Assembly: GCA_017442805.1 (NCBI GenBank)
Contig: JAFRZA010000043.1
Span: forward strand, 16,817-80,816
Length of the DNA: 64,000 nt
Reading direction: 5' to 3'
DNA from: Erysipelotrichaceae bacterium
GTDB lineage: Bacteria; Bacillota_I; Bacilli_A; Erysipelotrichales; Erysipelotrichaceae
Under the pieces are notes generated by a model. The model was not told where the DNA came from. It saw nothing but the letters and a program-made list of their open reading frames with translations, and ran no database searches. The position numbers and the translations under genes are program-made. Below, piece after piece: positions 62,671-64,000 of this stretch (its first letter is position 1; the number at the start of each line of letters is the position of its first letter).

Positions 62671-62907
62671 ATGTTAGATATATTGATTATGCTCACCTCA
62701 GTCGCAATCATCCTGCTGGTTCTGTTACAAAGCGGAAAATCAGCCGGCGTAAGCAGTGCCTTCACCGGCGGAAACGGCGGACTTAACCTGTTCAGCAACA
62801 TGAAGGAAAGAGGCCCTGAGAAAGTGATCGCCCTGGTGACACTTGGCTCAATCGTCCTGTTCTTCCTGCTGGTTATCATCAAGCTGATCGTCAGCCAGAA
62901 CGCTTAA
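62671..62907 (+). CDS. secG: Protein translocase subunit SecG
   Basis: 78 residues. Two membrane helices (about 2-20 and 51-73) and the polar loop SGKSAGVSSAFTGGNGG between them. It assists SecYE. AAAGGAG precedes the ATG. Confidence 0.93.
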   Translation: MLDILIMLTSVAIILLVLLQSGKSAGVSSAFTGGNGGLNLFSNMKERGPEKVIALVTLGSIVLFFLLVIIKLIVSQNA

Positions 62908-62927
62908 GACCATCCGGTCTTTTTTTA
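62906..62927 (+). terminator. Terminator or attenuator between secG and smpB
   Basis: AAGACC ATCC GGTCTT followed by T6, overlapping the secG stop. Some read-through may feed smpB, which has no other obvious promoter. Confidence 0.75.
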
Positions 62928-62938
62928 TCAAAGGATAC

Positions 62939-63397
62939 ATGGAAGATAAGAGCATCAAGGTCATCGCTCTCAACCGCAGAGCACGGCATGACTACTTCCT
63001 CGAGGAGTTCTTTGAAGCCGGCATCGAACTGACCGGCACCGAAATCAAGAGCATCCGCCAGGGTCATGTCCAGTTTAAGGAAGCATACATCGACTTCAAG
63101 GGAAGCGAAGCTTTCATCGTGGACATGCACATCGCCCCCTATGACCACGGCAACATCTTCAACCATGACGAGACCAGACCGCGGAGGCTGTTACTGCACA
63201 AGTACGAGATCAGGCAGCTGCGCAAGGCCGTTTCCATCAAGGGCTATACCGTGGTTCCGACCCGGATGTACTTCAAGCGCGGACTGTGCAAGCTGGAGAT
63301 CGCCCTGGCCAAGGGCAAGGCTCTCTACGACAAGAGAGAGACCATCAAGGAAAGAGACCAGAAGCGCGAAATCGAAAAGGCCATGAAGGTCAGATAG
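62939..63397 (+). CDS. smpB: SsrA-binding protein SmpB
   Basis: 152 residues. Beta-barrel tmRNA-binding protein: RRARHDYFLEEFFEAGIELTG, GTEIKSIRQG, EAYIDF and the basic C-terminal tail KERDQKREIEKAMK. It works with the tmRNA gene at 20481. rnr, often between secG and smpB in Bacillota, is absent here. Ends in TAG. Confidence 0.97.
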   Translation: MEDKSIKVIALNRRARHDYFLEEFFEAGIELTGTEIKSIRQGHVQFKEAYIDFKGSEAFIVDMHIAPYDHGNIFNHDETRPRRLLLHKYEIRQLRKAVSIKGYTVVPTRMYFKRGLCKLEIALAKGKALYDKRETIKERDQKREIEKAMKVR

Positions 63398-63406
63398 GAG
63401 AAAGAC

Positions 63407-63877
63407 ATGATCGTAATTGAAATGAACGACGGCGGCATCATCAAGCTTGAACTTGATGAAAAGGCAGCCCCCAGAACCGTGGAAAACTTCCGCCAGCTTG
63501 TTAACAGGCACTTCTATGACGGGCTGCTCTTCCATCGGGTCATCAAGGGCTTCATGATCCAGGGCGGCGATCCGACCGGAACCGGCATGGGTTCCAGCGA
63601 CCGGACCATCCCCGGCGAATTTGCCTCAAACGGCTTCAATAACCCGCTGAAGCACACGGCCGGCGTCATCTCCATGGCCCGCAGCACAGACCCCGACAGC
63701 GCTTCCTGCCAGTTCTTCATCATGCACCGGGACGCTCCGCATCTGGATGGCGGCTATGCCGCCTTCGGAAAGGTCGTGGAAGGCATGGAAGTCGTTAACC
63801 GCATCGCCTGCACGCCGACCGACTACCGGGACAGGCCGCTCACCCCGCAGGTGATCAGAACCATCAGAGAAGAATAA
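63407..63877 (+). CDS. Peptidyl-prolyl cis-trans isomerase (cyclophilin type)
   Basis: 156 residues. FHRVIKGFMIQGGDPTGTG holds the catalytic Arg-Phe..Gln region. SASCQFFIM and YAAFGKVVEGMEV complete the fold. No signal peptide, so it acts in the cytoplasm. It follows smpB by 9 bp. Confidence 0.95.
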   Translation: MIVIEMNDGGIIKLELDEKAAPRTVENFRQLVNRHFYDGLLFHRVIKGFMIQGGDPTGTGMGSSDRTIPGEFASNGFNNPLKHTAGVISMARSTDPDSASCQFFIMHRDAPHLDGGYAAFGKVVEGMEVVNRIACTPTDYRDRPLTPQVIRTIREE

Positions 63878-63885
63878 TGAATCCC

Positions 63886-63913
63886 ACGGCTGCTTCGGCA
63901 GCCGTTTTTTTTG
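63886..63913 (+). terminator. Terminator after the cyclophilin gene
   Basis: ACGGCTGC TTCG GCAGCCGT then T8: a textbook tetraloop terminator. Confidence 0.93.
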
Positions 63914-63966
63914 CATAGGCCGTCTGTTTGGTTTATAGTTAAGAGGTAATCACGGGAGGTTTTACC

Positions 63967-64000
63967 ATGACTGAACAGAAGAAAAAACGCGGCGACAGAC
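63967..64000 (+). CDS. Start of a gene cut by the window end
   Basis: ATG with GGGAGG 7 nt upstream opens a frame reading MTEQKKKRGDR. Too short to identify. Confidence 0.6.
   Translation, partial: MTEQKKKRGDR

Overview
This 64 kb window is a gene-dense bacterial chromosome segment. It looks like an anaerobic Bacillota of the Erysipelotrichales type. The supports are an RpoE-like delta subunit, an EcfT/EcfA1/EcfA2 general vitamin-uptake module beside truA, LtaS-type lipoteichoic acid synthesis, RicT (YaaT) in a tmk-holB-ricT run, AGGAGG ribosome binding sites and many TGnTATAAT promoters. The taxon is inferred from gene style, not from a search. No phage, insertion sequence, CRISPR array or sporulation locus was seen.

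Layout. 1-3.4 kb: tRNA-Leu, truA and the ECF module, with ecfA1 interrupted by an in-frame TAG. 3.4-12.3 kb: surface proteins (an acidic helical protein with an RraB-like end, two Ig-like-domain proteins, a DUF885 lipoprotein), galE, a LOG protein and small genes. 12.3-18.4 kb: a SIS isomerase, an ECF sigma/anti-sigma/lipoprotein operon, and rocD plus a P5C dehydrogenase (ornithine to glutamate). 18.5-24.2 kb: an orphan CofE-like ligase, tmRNA, rpoE, and an HD hydrolase/lipoate-ligase-like/YczE-like operon. 24.2-31 kb: prs-glmU and ispE-rsmA-rnmV-tatD-mnmE. 31-37.6 kb: a complete F1Fo ATP synthase operon. 37.6-44.9 kb: an MsrA-nucleotide hydrolase fusion, cca, upp, tsaC, an MFS transporter, tRNA-Ser and rsmD. 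45-54.8 kb: a MalY-like lyase, tmk-holB-ricT, an MFS-GH2 fusion and two serine hydrolases. 54.8-64 kb: glycolipid and teichoic-acid genes, then secG-smpB-cyclophilin.

The most unusual feature is a set of three in-frame gene fusions: ATP synthase delta-alpha (33663-35732), MFS permease-glycoside hydrolase family 2 (48729-51725), and MsrA-DNPH1-like (37676-38581). The ATP synthase is doubly interesting because its c subunit carries Glu24 and Glu57, the two-carboxylate pattern of some Na+-driven rotors. Two genes are broken by single in-frame stops (ecfA1 and the first serine hydrolase). From 55 to 62.6 kb, a GT4 glucosyltransferase, a condensation-fold acyltransferase-like protein, a zinc-ribbon membrane protein, LtaS and a lipid kinase probably work on membrane glycolipid and lipoteichoic acid.
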